A stretch of DNA of 56,645 nt, taken from NCBI GenBank assembly GCA_937965785.1, contig CALCKT010000030.1, positions 1 to 56,645 of the forward strand, in the 5' to 3' direction. The DNA comes from an uncultured Propionibacteriaceae bacterium (GTDB lineage Bacteria > Actinomycetota > Actinomycetes > Propionibacteriales > Propionibacteriaceae). This document shows, piece after piece, positions 1-7,813 of the stretch; within the stretch, counting starts at the first letter, position 1, and every line of letters begins with the position of its first letter. Made by a program: the position numbers and the translations under genes. A model generated the notes under the pieces. It searched no databases. It saw only the letters and a list, made by a program, of their open reading frames with translations, and was not told the origin of the DNA.

Positions 1-150
1 GGGGAAGAAGGGGAGAGGAAGAGTGGGAAGAGGGGGAGAGGAAGAGTGGGAAGAGGGGGAGAGGAAGAGGGGGAAGAAGGGGAGAGGAAGAGTGGGAAGA
101 GGGGGAGAGGAAGAGTGGGGGAGAGGAAGAGGGGGGAGAGGAAGAGGGGT
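1..150. repeat. Homopurine tandem-repeat tract
   Basis: About 150 bases of almost pure G and A on the plus strand. They are built from recurring blocks such as GGGGAGAGGAAGAG and TGGGAAGAG in units of roughly 14 to 24 bases; the only pyrimidines are a few T residues. The tract is cut by the window edge. It lies just 3' of the minus-strand gene ending at 196, so in that transcript it would be a C/U-rich tail. Any open frame through it is low-complexity Gly/Arg/Glu and is not considered coding. Confidence 0.85.
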
Positions 151-195
151 GGGCGGTGAGCAGAGTTTCCTGGGGTTTTCCCGGGGTGGTTTCCC

Positions 196-1500
196 TCACC
201 AGGTGTTGGTTTCCTCTCCCATCCTGATCCGTTCGGCGGCGATGCCGTTGAAGTTGCTCTTGTTGGTCAGATAGGTCAGGTCGTCCGTTCGAAGGGTCTT
301 CTCGCCCGCGGTCACGTTCAGCCAGGAGACGACCGGGGAAATGTCATGCCCTTTCTCGTCCTTGGAGGGTTTTTCCAGGAGAATCACCGGGCCGGTGGGA
401 GTGGATATTTCCGACGGTGACAGGTCTCCCGGGTCGATGACCGTCCCGGAATCCACATCGACCAATTCCCGGGGCAGCTTGCGCAGGGCGAACCCGATCT
501 CCTTGGGGTCGCCGCCCCGGTTGATGATCTCGGTGGCGGCGGCCGGATCCTTGAAACGCTCAACCCAACCTGCAGGACGCAGCTGGGTGATTCCCGGCAT
601 GGTTCCCATTTCCTCGCCGGTGATGCCGACTCGGGTGATCGTGAAAGAATGACAGCCTCGGCATTCGTCCCGCCTACCGAAATCCTGCGGAGCCAGGAGC
701 AGGGAATCGGCGGTTCCGCCGATCAGCCACTGGTCGGTGCGGGCGACGGTGGGTTCGGCCCGGGAATCATCGAGAGGGACTGCGTTGAGGGTTCCGGTGC
801 CCGCGGGAAAGGCGTTCTGGGCGGTCTCGATCACCAGGGAATCGTTGGTGAGGACATGACCCAAAACCATGCCGGAGACATTCACGGTGCGGACCTCGTC
901 GCCGGTTTCCGCGTCCAGGACGACGAAGGTGGTTCGCTGGTCGCTGATTTTTTCGGAGGTGGCCGGGGTCATGTAGGACACGAGTTGGACCGCCACACGA
1001 CGCCCGTCGGGGCTGACGACGGCATAGTTGCGTTGGGAATCATACGAGCTGCCCATTGCAAAGATTTCCTGCGGTGTTCTGCTGGAACCGTACCAGCGCC
1101 TGCCCGCCAACGAGGGTTCGACGACTCGCGCCCACCTGACCGACCCGTCGTCCGGCTTCAGGGCCACCAGAGTCGTCGTCGGGACTTCTTTTTCGTCGTT
1201 CAGCTTGTTTGGGTTGTCGGCGTCCAGAATCCTTTTGGTTTTCGCAACGATGACGGGGCCGCTGGTGGTTGAGAGATGGAAGTCGGTCTCGTAGCTGTAA
1301 TCCTGACTGGTCCTCTCTTTTGAACGTGAGAAATCCCAGCCGGTTTCCGTGGGTTTTGTTCGAAATATCGATGTGTCCTCGAATTTCTTGACGGCCACGG
1401 ACCGCCTGATGTCCTCTTTCGTCTGGGGACGGGAGGCCGCAGGCAGTACGAGGAGCAGCAGGATCAACGCGAGGGCGAGGGACCGTTTCGCGAGTCTCAT
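196..1500 (-). CDS. Exported PQQ-like beta-propeller protein
   Basis: A 434-residue protein with a basic N-terminus followed by a strongly hydrophobic segment (about residues 8-22, ending PAASRP), as in a Sec signal peptide. The rest is hydrophilic and contains propeller-like blade phrases (DGSVRW, VVLDAETGDEVRTV) that resemble the extracellular half of the neighbouring larger protein. A CRGC pair of cysteines sits near residue 285. The start codon overlaps the stop of the upstream gene by four bases, so the two are cotranscribed and probably translationally coupled. No catalytic motif was recognised. It may be a soluble paralogue or partner of the membrane-anchored propeller. The fold assignment rests on the repeated strand/turn pattern only. 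Confidence 0.7.
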   Translation of the reverse strand: MRLAKRSLALALILLLLVLPAASRPQTKEDIRRSVAVKKFEDTSIFRTKPTETGWDFSRSKERTSQDYSYETDFHLSTTSGPVIVAKTKRILDADNPNKLNDEKEVPTTTLVALKPDDGSVRWARVVEPSLAGRRWYGSSRTPQEIFAMGSSYDSQRNYAVVSPDGRRVAVQLVSYMTPATSEKISDQRTTFVVLDAETGDEVRTVNVSGMVLGHVLTNDSLVIETAQNAFPAGTGTLNAVPLDDSRAEPTVARTDQWLIGGTADSLLLAPQDFGRRDECRGCHSFTITRVGITGEEMGTMPGITQLRPAGWVERFKDPAAATEIINRGGDPKEIGFALRKLPRELVDVDSGTVIDPGDLSPSEISTPTGPVILLEKPSKDEKGHDISPVVSWLNVTAGEKTLRTDDLTYLTNKSNFNGIAAERIRMGEETNTW

Positions 1501-3428
1501 GAGACGCCTCCCGTCACTCCGAACAAACGGTACCGCTGGCCTTTCCTGTCCGGGGATCCCGTACTGATCTCCTCCGCGTTGAGGATGACCATCGTCACGC
1601 TGGGGGCGTTCATGAACAGCGTCGCCCCGGTGTGCTCGGGCTCTCTTGTCGCCAGTTGGGCAGGTGAATAGGTGCGAAAATCCTTGAAGAGCAGTGCCTC
1701 AGGGGAGAAATGGGTGGTTCCGGGGGGAATTGGAATCGTCACCCCCGGGGAACCGTCGCCGGGTTGCAAGGAGATCGCCCCACCCTCGGGGTGCGCCACG
1801 AACCCCACCTTCGCGGCGGCCGGGCCAGCGTACTGGGATGCGGGTGTGACGGTGCGGGTGGCGGGGTCGAAGACGGCCTCCAGCAGGGGGCCGCCACTCT
1901 GCTCGGCCTCTTCGAAGGTGCTCTGGTCGTAGGGCGGGTAGGTGACCAGCGCGCCGGATGCCCGGGAAGCCACCAGATTCGCTCCCGCCGCGCGTCCCAG
2001 ATCCACGGGCGTCTCGTCCTCCAGGCCTGCCAGGGAATCCAGGGTGACGGCCCGTGCATTCCATCCCGCGACGGGGTAGCTCGGGACTCCGTGTTCGTCC
2101 AATTCCGGCAGGGGCTCGGTGTATTGCGCGGTCCAGCCGTCGACGAGCGCGGGATTGCCTCTCCGGGGATCAATCGCGACTCCCTGTACCTTGGACATGG
2201 CCGTCGGATCGGTATCCGGGACGAGGGTGAGATTTCCGCGGTCTTTTTCGATGATGAAGGATCTGTGCCCTGCCGGGCCGCTGTATCCCCCATGCTCGAC
2301 CGTGTCGGAATCCGTCAGGGCCCAGAGCAGTTCCCCTGTGGTCAAGCTGTAGGCCTTGTTGCCGTCCAGGAGCGTGGAATCGGTGAGTTGAAGCCGCCAC
2401 CCATTGGAGGGGTGCTCGCCTGTGATCCGGCCGGTGATGGTGTCGAACACCAGCGTCAGATATGTGTATTCCTTGTAGATGGGGGAACTTTTCGAAAGGG
2501 CGGTTTGGGGACCGTTGATCAGAAGCGCGACGTGACGTCCGGTGGGGCTGGCGACCATCGTGCGGGAGACTGCCATGTAACGGATCTCGGACAGTTTGTC
2601 GTGATAGTCGTATTGGGCGTTGGGGCGCTGGTAACTCCACAGGGTGGAGCCGTCGACGGGGTTGAGTGCCGTGACGCCCTCCTCGGTGAGGATGACCGGC
2701 CCGGCCGCCCCAGCAACCACTCCGAGCAGGCCGGGGGCCTCCCGGGACCATGCGACATCGGAGCCGATGCGGGAGGGGCGTTCCGGCAGGTTCGCGGAGG
2801 GGGAGGCCGTCGTGTGTGAGATCGCGGCCGCCGGGAGCAGGAAATGTCCAGCAGCGACCACGGCGGTCAACGCCACCACGGGAGCCAGAACCAGGCAGAT
2901 CCGACGGAGCCAGCCGAACGACCAGCGTTCCCACGGCGCGGCGTCGCCGGATTTCCGTTCCTCGCGGGTGCGGAAACAGAGCCGGGCGGGATCCTTGAGA
3001 GAACCGGGATGAGCGCCCCGGAGGTTCTGGACCCCCTGCAACACCAGACCGGTGACGGTGGTCAGTCCCAGGCCGAGCGACCCCATGGCCTGCGCCAGCA
3101 ACGGAACCGCGCTGAAGGAGGAGGCCGAGTAGACCATCCACCACGAATACCCCTGGAAACCGGCCAGGGCGAGCCATCCCGCCCCGAGCAGCACCGCCGG
3201 AACGAGTTTCCGGCCATCGCCGATGCCGTAGGCGAGCAACCAGAGAAAGAGCAGCAGAGCAGCGGAGACGAGGAAACGGATGTCGGCCTCTCCCGATGCG
3301 CTGAACACGTCCACCAGGGCGAACCCAAGCACCGTCCCGGTGAGGAAGACGAGCAACCCCGCGAACCGTAGGGTACGCAGCAGCGGGACGTGCCGAAGCG
3401 ATGAGTCGTCGTCGATGAGCGGGACCAT
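1497..3428 (-). CDS. Membrane protein with extracellular PQQ-like propeller
   Basis: About 643 residues from the ATG at 3428; a TTG two codons upstream is also possible and neither has a clear ribosome-binding site. The first 200 residues hold five hydrophobic segments. A long extracytoplasmic region follows with blade-like repeats (GVTALNPVDGSTLWSY, TLVFDTITGRITGEH, AYSLTTGELLWAL) typical of quinoprotein-like beta-propellers. It is the first gene of a two-gene operon with the exported propeller protein at 196-1500. No dehydrogenase active-site residues were seen, so this is more likely a structural or sensing propeller than a PQQ enzyme. The function is unknown. Confidence 0.72.
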   Translation of the reverse strand: MVPLIDDDSSLRHVPLLRTLRFAGLLVFLTGTVLGFALVDVFSASGEADIRFLVSAALLLFLWLLAYGIGDGRKLVPAVLLGAGWLALAGFQGYSWWMVYSASSFSAVPLLAQAMGSLGLGLTTVTGLVLQGVQNLRGAHPGSLKDPARLCFRTREERKSGDAAPWERWSFGWLRRICLVLAPVVALTAVVAAGHFLLPAAAISHTTASPSANLPERPSRIGSDVAWSREAPGLLGVVAGAAGPVILTEEGVTALNPVDGSTLWSYQRPNAQYDYHDKLSEIRYMAVSRTMVASPTGRHVALLINGPQTALSKSSPIYKEYTYLTLVFDTITGRITGEHPSNGWRLQLTDSTLLDGNKAYSLTTGELLWALTDSDTVEHGGYSGPAGHRSFIIEKDRGNLTLVPDTDPTAMSKVQGVAIDPRRGNPALVDGWTAQYTEPLPELDEHGVPSYPVAGWNARAVTLDSLAGLEDETPVDLGRAAGANLVASRASGALVTYPPYDQSTFEEAEQSGGPLLEAVFDPATRTVTPASQYAGPAAAKVGFVAHPEGGAISLQPGDGSPGVTIPIPPGTTHFSPEALLFKDFRTYSPAQLATREPEHTGATLFMNAPSVTMVILNAEEISTGSPDRKGQRYRLFGVTGGVS

Positions 3429-3485
3429 GGTCAATTATCGGTCAGAACCACTCACCGGGGGTAGGGATACGAGGAAATACCGGGT

Positions 3486-3681
3486 GGTTTCGACTTGGGC
3501 TGCTCCTTCGTCGCGCCCCGGCTCAACCAGCTTGGGAGTGGTGAAGTTGGTTGAGCCGACCTGCTCGTTCTGCGAGCTGGTCGTGTCGAAACCGTGGTGG
3601 TTTGGGGTGGGGTCTGCTTGTCGGCTGCCGGGTGGTTTCGACTCGGGTCGCTCGTTCCTCACGCCCCGGCTCAACCAGCTT
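3486..3681. repeat. Dispersed GGTTTCGAC/CTCAACCA repeats, cluster 1
   Basis: Three copies of an element of about 48 bp that begins GGTTTCGAC and ends CCGGCTCAACCAGCTT: plus orientation at 3486-3533 and 3634-3681, and minus orientation at 3544-3593. The plus copies share a middle containing GGGTCGCTC; the minus copy has a different middle containing TGCGAGCTGGTCG. Opposed copies give long imperfect inverted repeats. Similar TGGTTGAGCC...GTCGAAACC elements are known in many high-GC actinobacteria. The 848-base gap at 3435-4282 is almost wholly made of repeats and holds no supported gene. Confidence 0.85.
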
Positions 3682-3689
3682 CAAAAAGG

Positions 3690-3905
3690 GGGTCGGCTCA
3701 GCCGGCTTCGGCAAGATCTGCGCTTCTTCCCTATTCCGAGTCCCTCTGTGCCTCTTTTGTGCATGAATCGCGGGTGGGGGACGGTTCAACGTTGTGTGGC
3801 GACGTTGAACCGTCGAGCCTCCGCGATTCGTGAACGGGAAGGGTGGGGGTAGCAAAGTCGTGAACAGCACCCCCACCGCTTCCGCGATTCGTGCATGGGA
3901 AAGGA
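3690..3905. repeat. Composite nested inverted-repeat element, copy 1
   Basis: Starts with GCCGGCTTCGGCAAGATCTG. The core is a perfect 12-bp inverted repeat, ACGGTTCAACGT at 3781-3792 and ACGTTGAACCGT at 3802-3813. It is nested in a second near-perfect pair, TGCATGAATCGCGG at 3760-3773 and CCGCGATTCGTGAA at 3821-3834. Further GCGATTCGTG copies follow to about 3895. The same modules in the same order recur at 56412-56645. Confidence 0.8.
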
Positions 3906-3939
3906 CGGGAGTGGGGCGGTAAGGGTGTTGGGGTCGGGT

Positions 3940-4150
3940 GGTTTCGACTCGGGTCGCTCCTTCGTCGCGGCCCGGCTCAACCAGCTTGGAAGTGGTGAAG
4001 CCGGTTGAGCCGGCCTGCTCGCTCTGCGAGCTGGTCGTGTCGAAACCAGGTCGTGGGTGACTGGCGACTTGGGGTTGGGTTCTGTCTTACCGGGTGTGGG
4101 GTGGTTTCGACTCGGGTCGCTCCTTCGTCGCGCCCCGGCTCAACCAGCTT
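3940..4150. repeat. Dispersed GGTTTCGAC/CTCAACCA repeats, cluster 2
   Basis: Plus-orientation copies at 3940-3987 and 4103-4150 surround a minus-orientation copy at 3998-4047. This repeats the plus/minus/plus arrangement of the cluster at 3486-3681, suggesting the whole block was duplicated. Confidence 0.85.
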
Positions 4151-4305
4151 TGGGAAGGGGGATGTCGCGACCCGGCTCAACCAGCTTTGGGAAGGGGGAT
4201 GTCGCGACCCGGCTCAGCCGGCTTCGGGGGAGGGGTTCGCGCCCCGGCTCAGCCGGCTTTGGGGGAGGGCTTGCGACCCGGCTCAGCTGGCTTCGGGGAG
4301 GGATG
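4131..4305. repeat. Tandem 37-bp partial repeats
   Basis: About five head-to-tail copies of the right end of the dispersed element, with a period near 37 bp. Each has a CCCGGCTCA-CC/GG-GGCTT core followed by a G-rich linker. The first two units are nearly identical (linker GGGAAGGGGGATGTCGCGA) and later ones diverge. The last unit runs past position 4283 and so encodes the final residues of the Holin-X protein on the minus strand. Confidence 0.8.
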
Positions 4306-4735
4306 GTTCCTCCTTCACCACCACCACCTCCGCCGACCGGCCGAGGGCGGCGTCGGTGAGGGCGATGAACGTGGCCTTGGCCTCCTCGATGGTGGCGGTC
4401 GGGGCCTTGACCTTCCGGAAGCGGGCGCGGGCCATGAAGATCAGCACCACCGCGATCCCGATCGACAGCAGCGCCGCCGCCAGGAACCCCAGCGTCAGGC
4501 AGCCGACGGTGTTGAGGCCGGTGAGGCTCATCAACCAGCTCAGGGCCAACGCCAGCACGATCACCAGCATCCACAGCGAATGCAGCAGGAAAGTGACTGC
4601 GGCCGCGACGAAGGCCGAACCGAAGCCGGCCTGTTTCGCGGCAGGGACGAGCTCGGCCTTGGCCAGCTCCGTTTCGCGGGCGACGAAATCCATCAGGCCG
4701 TCGCGGAGCAACTGGAATGGTGTGGGACGGGCCAT
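4283..4735 (-). CDS. Holin-X family (Phage_holin_3_6-like) membrane protein
   Basis: A 150-residue protein with an N-terminal amphipathic stretch (FVARETELAKAELVPAAKQA), two central hydrophobic helical hairpins at about residues 40-70 and 78-102, and a charged tail. This is the layout of the actinobacterial 'putative Holin-X, holin superfamily III' or DUF1469 group. Despite the name these are usually chromosomal membrane proteins, and no phage genes are nearby. The last residues (about EPSLPEAS) are encoded by a copy of the adjacent 37-bp tandem repeat, so the C-terminus may have been replaced by repeat sequence. It is transcribed convergently with nothing and diverges from no close gene. Confidence 0.7.
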   Translation of the reverse strand: MARPTPFQLLRDGLMDFVARETELAKAELVPAAKQAGFGSAFVAAAVTFLLHSLWMLVIVLALALSWLMSLTGLNTVGCLTLGFLAAALLSIGIAVVLIFMARARFRKVKAPTATIEEAKATFIALTDAALGRSAEVVVVKEEPSLPEAS

Positions 4736-4791
4736 CGTATTCCTTTCGCGTCCGACCGGTTGCGGCGCAGCCGGGTACCCCTACCCTACGG

Positions 4792-5556
4792 CTACCGCAG
4801 AGGTGTCGCGACCTGCATGTCGATCTCGATGCCACTTTCCGGCATGGACACCGGTTCGGTCAGCTCGTCGTGATTCACCCAGGCCCGCCACGCCAGCAGC
4901 TGGAACGGCAGACGCAGGTTCTCCCCGGGCCTGACGGACTGCTCGAAAAGCGTCTTGACCTCGTCGGCCAGGCGCTTGCGCTGCACCTCCGAAAGCCTCC
5001 GCGACAACGGCTGATTCGCGACGAGCTGCTGGAGGTCGTCGAGGCTGACGGTCTGCCAGACACGGAAGGCGCGGTGCTCCACCTCCGGGAAGTACTTCGA
5101 GTCGTCCACGGCGGCCAGGGACTGGTGGCCGTAGTCGCCGCGCATCGCCATCGGGTCGTAGTGGCGCAGCAACGCGGTGAGGCGCCGCACCCACGGCACC
5201 GAGTCGTCGCGGATGATGTACGAGGCCGAGAAACAACCACCGGGACGCAACACACGGGCGATCTCCGAGAGCGCCTGCCCGGGATCGAAGAGATGGAAGG
5301 ACTGGTGGGAGAACACCACGTCGAACTGGCAGGGATCGATCGGGATGGCCTCGGGGCGCGCCCAGAAGGGGGTGACGCCCTGGAGGGCGAGCAGGCGACG
5401 CATGTCGCGGTCGGTGTCGGCCATGGCGAAGACGGTGTGGCCCGCGTCCTCGAGGCGCTGGGGCAGCAGACTGCCCCCAAAGGTCAACCCCCGCACCCCC
5501 GGCCAGACGGCAAGCCAGGTCAGTGCTTCAGGAGGCAGGGGATCGGTGGTGGTCAT
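4792..5556 (-). CDS. Class I SAM-dependent methyltransferase
   Basis: A 254-residue protein of the Methyltransf_11 type. The segment FDVVFSHQSFHLFDPGQALS followed by EIARVLRPGG is the typical motif II to post-III region. The expected glycine-rich SAM-binding motif I near the N-terminus is degenerate (GVRGLTFGGSLLPQRL). The second half (residues 130-254) is rich in charged residues. It is divergent from the Tad gene cluster, which begins 96 bases away. The substrate cannot be told from the sequence. The family assignment is firm and the function open. Confidence 0.8.
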   Translation of the reverse strand: MTTTDPLPPEALTWLAVWPGVRGLTFGGSLLPQRLEDAGHTVFAMADTDRDMRRLLALQGVTPFWARPEAIPIDPCQFDVVFSHQSFHLFDPGQALSEIARVLRPGGCFSASYIIRDDSVPWVRRLTALLRHYDPMAMRGDYGHQSLAAVDDSKYFPEVEHRAFRVWQTVSLDDLQQLVANQPLSRRLSEVQRKRLADEVKTLFEQSVRPGENLRLPFQLLAWRAWVNHDELTEPVSMPESGIEIDMQVATPLR

Positions 5557-5592
5557 CTCTTCCTGGGTTGTTCTTCAGCTACTCAAAACAGG

Positions 5593-5601
5593 TTATCCAC
5601 A
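5593..5601 (+). promoter_or_regulatory. Consensus DnaA box (TTATCCACA)
   Basis: A perfect match to the TTATNCACA DnaA-box consensus in the 95-base intergenic space between the divergent methyltransferase and CpaE-like genes. No cluster of further boxes and no dnaA or dnaN gene is visible, so this is not a replication origin. It may be a DnaA titration or regulatory site, or chance. Confidence 0.5.
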
Positions 5602-5651
5602 TCTTCGGGCAGAAATGGAGATTCGGCTCGGCCGGTTCCCAAAGTGAAAAT

Positions 5652-6674
5652 GTGAACACAACGGAGATTACCGGTCCATTGCTTGCCACGCGGGAAGCCG
5701 CGCTCGCGGATTCCGTGCTCGCCACCACGCTTGCCCTCGGGATCGACCTGGATGTCGTCTCGGACCGGGAGGAACTCAGGCGACGATGGCGCACCACGTC
5801 ACTGCGTCTGGTGGGCACGGACATGGCGTCGCGGGCCGCGACGCTGGGTTCCGTGCCCGGGGTGTGGGTGGTCGGTTTCGACTCCGAGGAACTGCTGCAG
5901 GCCTCGGCGGAACTGGGCGCGCCCGCGCTGCTGCTGCCCGGCGAGTCGCAGCGTCTCGCGGAGGTGCTCTCAAGCGAGCTACCGGGCCAGGACGCGGCGC
6001 AGATACTGGCTTTGATAGGGGCTTCCGGCGGGTTGGGGGTCAGCTGCCTGGCGGTGGCGCTGTCCACGCGGGCCGCGGATGCGGGGTTGCGGTCGGTGGC
6101 GGTGGAACTGGCGGGCTGCGGTGGCGGCCTGGACCTGCTGTTCGGGGCGGAAACCCAGGTGGGCATGACCTGGGAGGAGCTGCGGCACGCCGTCGGTGAG
6201 ATCGGGGACCTCACCCCGCACCTGGTCTCGGCGGAGCGGGTCTCGGTGCTGGCGCTGGGCAGACCCCACGGCGACTCCCCGGACGAGGCGGCGTTGTCGG
6301 CGGTGCTCAGGTCGCTGGAACGCAGCCACGACATGGTGGTGGTGGACCTGGGTGACGGCGCCAGGCTGGCGGAGCTGGGGCGTCGCGCCATTCCGCTGCT
6401 TGTGGTGGGCGCGGATGTGAGGTCGGTGGCGGCGGCCCGGATGCGGGCCCGCCGGATAGACCTGACCGGGGCGCTGCTGGTGGTGCGGGTCGGGAAAGGT
6501 CGCGGGCTGCCGCCCGAAGCGGTCTCCGACGCGCTGGGGCTGCCGCTGGCCGGGGTGGTGCGCGACGACCCGAGGGTGTCTCGGCTCGCGGCCCAGGGGG
6601 CCAGCGTCGGGTCGCGACCCGCGGCCCGGCTGCGCCGGGACTCGACGCGGCTGTTGAAGGAGGTGCGTTTGTGA
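5652..6674 (+). CDS. CpaE-like septum-site/secretion ATPase homologue
   Basis: About 340 residues from a GTG at 5652. An upstream in-frame ATG at 5523 would overlap the divergent gene and cross the promoter region. It matches the actinobacterial 'helicase/secretion neighbourhood CpaE-like' family (mycobacterial Rv3660c/Ssd). There is a degenerate receiver-like N-terminus, then a MinD/ParA-like domain from about residue 115 beginning ALIGASGGLGVSCLAVALS. The usual Walker-A lysine is absent, as is common in this family. DMVVVDLGDGARLAELGRRA is the Walker-B-like region. It is presumed to help place or regulate the Tad secretion machine. Its TGA overlaps the GTG of the next gene, indicating translational coupling. 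Confidence 0.82.
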   Translation: MNTTEITGPLLATREAALADSVLATTLALGIDLDVVSDREELRRRWRTTSLRLVGTDMASRAATLGSVPGVWVVGFDSEELLQASAELGAPALLLPGESQRLAEVLSSELPGQDAAQILALIGASGGLGVSCLAVALSTRAADAGLRSVAVELAGCGGGLDLLFGAETQVGMTWEELRHAVGEIGDLTPHLVSAERVSVLALGRPHGDSPDEAALSAVLRSLERSHDMVVVDLGDGARLAELGRRAIPLLVVGADVRSVAAARMRARRIDLTGALLVVRVGKGRGLPPEAVSDALGLPLAGVVRDDPRVSRLAAQGASVGSRPAARLRRDSTRLLKEVRL

Positions 6675-7813
6675 TGCTGGAGGAACTGCAGGCCAGGTTG
6701 GGCAGGCTCGGCCGTCCCCACACTGCCGCGGACGTCGCCACCGCGATGCGCGGCATGGGCTTGGTGGTCACCGACACGGCCCTCAGACAGGCCATGGACC
6801 AGCTGCGCCGCAACTCCGTCGGGGCCGGGCCGCTGGAGGAGCTGCTGCATGAACCGGGGGTCTCGGATGTGCTCGTCAACGGCCCGGATGCGGTGTTCGT
6901 GGATCGTGGCGCAGGGCTGGAGGCAGCGGACGTGCGGTTCGTCCACGACGAGGCGGTCCGCAGGCTCGCCATCCGGCTGGCCGCCACCGCGGGCAGGCGC
7001 CTGGACGATGCCCAGCCGTTCGTCGACGGCCGGCTGCCGGGCGGGGTGCGGCTGCACGCGGTGCTGGCGCCGCTGGCCAGTCCGGGGACGTGCATCTCGC
7101 TGCGGGTCCCGGCGTCGCGAACCCTGACCCTGGAGGAACTTCACACCGCAGGCTCGCTCACCGACGAGGCCCTGGAGCTGTGCCGGAGGGTGATCGCCTG
7201 CAAGGTGCCGTTCCTGATCTCCGGCGGCACCGGGACCGGCAAGACCACGCTGCTGGCGGCGCTGCTGGCCGAGGTACCGGTGGCGGAACGGATCGTCGTG
7301 GTGGAGGACGCCCGGGAACTGACCCCCAGGCATCCGCACTGCGTGCGCATGGAGGGCAGACCCCCCAACAACGAGGGAAAAGGAGCGATCACGCTCACCA
7401 CCCTGGTGCGGCAGGCCCTCAGGATGCGGCCCGACAGGGTGGTGCTGGGTGAGGTGCGCGGCGCGGAACTCACCGACCTGCTCTCGGCGCTCAACACCGG
7501 GCACGAGGGCGGCTGCGGCACCGTCCACGCCAACTCCGTCGCCGACGTTCCCGCCCGGCTGGAGGCCCTCGCCGCGCTTGGCGGGCTGGGTCGCGAGGCC
7601 TGTCACGCGCAGCTCGCCGCGGCCCTGCGGCTGGTGCTGCACCTGCGTCGCGGTCCCGACGGGAAACGTTGGCTGGCGGAGGTGGGGGCGTTCAGGCGGG
7701 GTGTGGACGGGCTGGTCGGGATCGTGCCCGCCATGACCTTCACCGGCGGGGCCACCACCTGGGGTCCGGGAGCGGGCCTGGTGCGCGACTGGCTGGAGTG
7801 GTCGCAATGCTGA
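6671..7813 (+). CDS. tadA: TadA/CpaF-family secretion ATPase
   Basis: A 380-residue type II/IV secretion ATPase that powers assembly of a Tad-like pilus at the cytoplasmic membrane. Visible motifs are Walker A GGTGTGKTTLL (about residues 185-195), the Asp box VVVEDARELTP, Walker B region PDRVVLGEVRGAEL, and the His box GHEGGCGTVHANS. AAG-GAGGT just before the GTG at 6671 is a good ribosome-binding site, and the start overlaps the upstream stop. Length and context match the 'helicase/secretion neighbourhood ATPase' family. The 3' end overlaps tadB by seven bases, so the four secretion genes form one operon. Confidence 0.93.
   Translation: MMLEELQARLGRLGRPHTAADVATAMRGMGLVVTDTALRQAMDQLRRNSVGAGPLEELLHEPGVSDVLVNGPDAVFVDRGAGLEAADVRFVHDEAVRRLAIRLAATAGRRLDDAQPFVDGRLPGGVRLHAVLAPLASPGTCISLRVPASRTLTLEELHTAGSLTDEALELCRRVIACKVPFLISGGTGTGKTTLLAALLAEVPVAERIVVVEDARELTPRHPHCVRMEGRPPNNEGKGAITLTTLVRQALRMRPDRVVLGEVRGAELTDLLSALNTGHEGGCGTVHANSVADVPARLEALAALGGLGREACHAQLAAALRLVLHLRRGPDGKRWLAEVGAFRRGVDGLVGIVPAMTFTGGATTWGPGAGLVRDWLEWSQC

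Noticed and set aside
4131..4305. 37-bp repeats considered as a CRISPR array
   Set aside because: The units are head-to-tail copies of a dispersed element with similar linkers and no unique spacers. No cas gene is present.
4283..4735. Prophage holin
   Set aside because: Holin-X family proteins are widespread chromosomal membrane proteins, and no other phage gene lies nearby.
5593..5601. Replication origin
   Set aside because: A single DnaA box without a cluster, AT-rich unwinding region, dnaA or dnaN gene.
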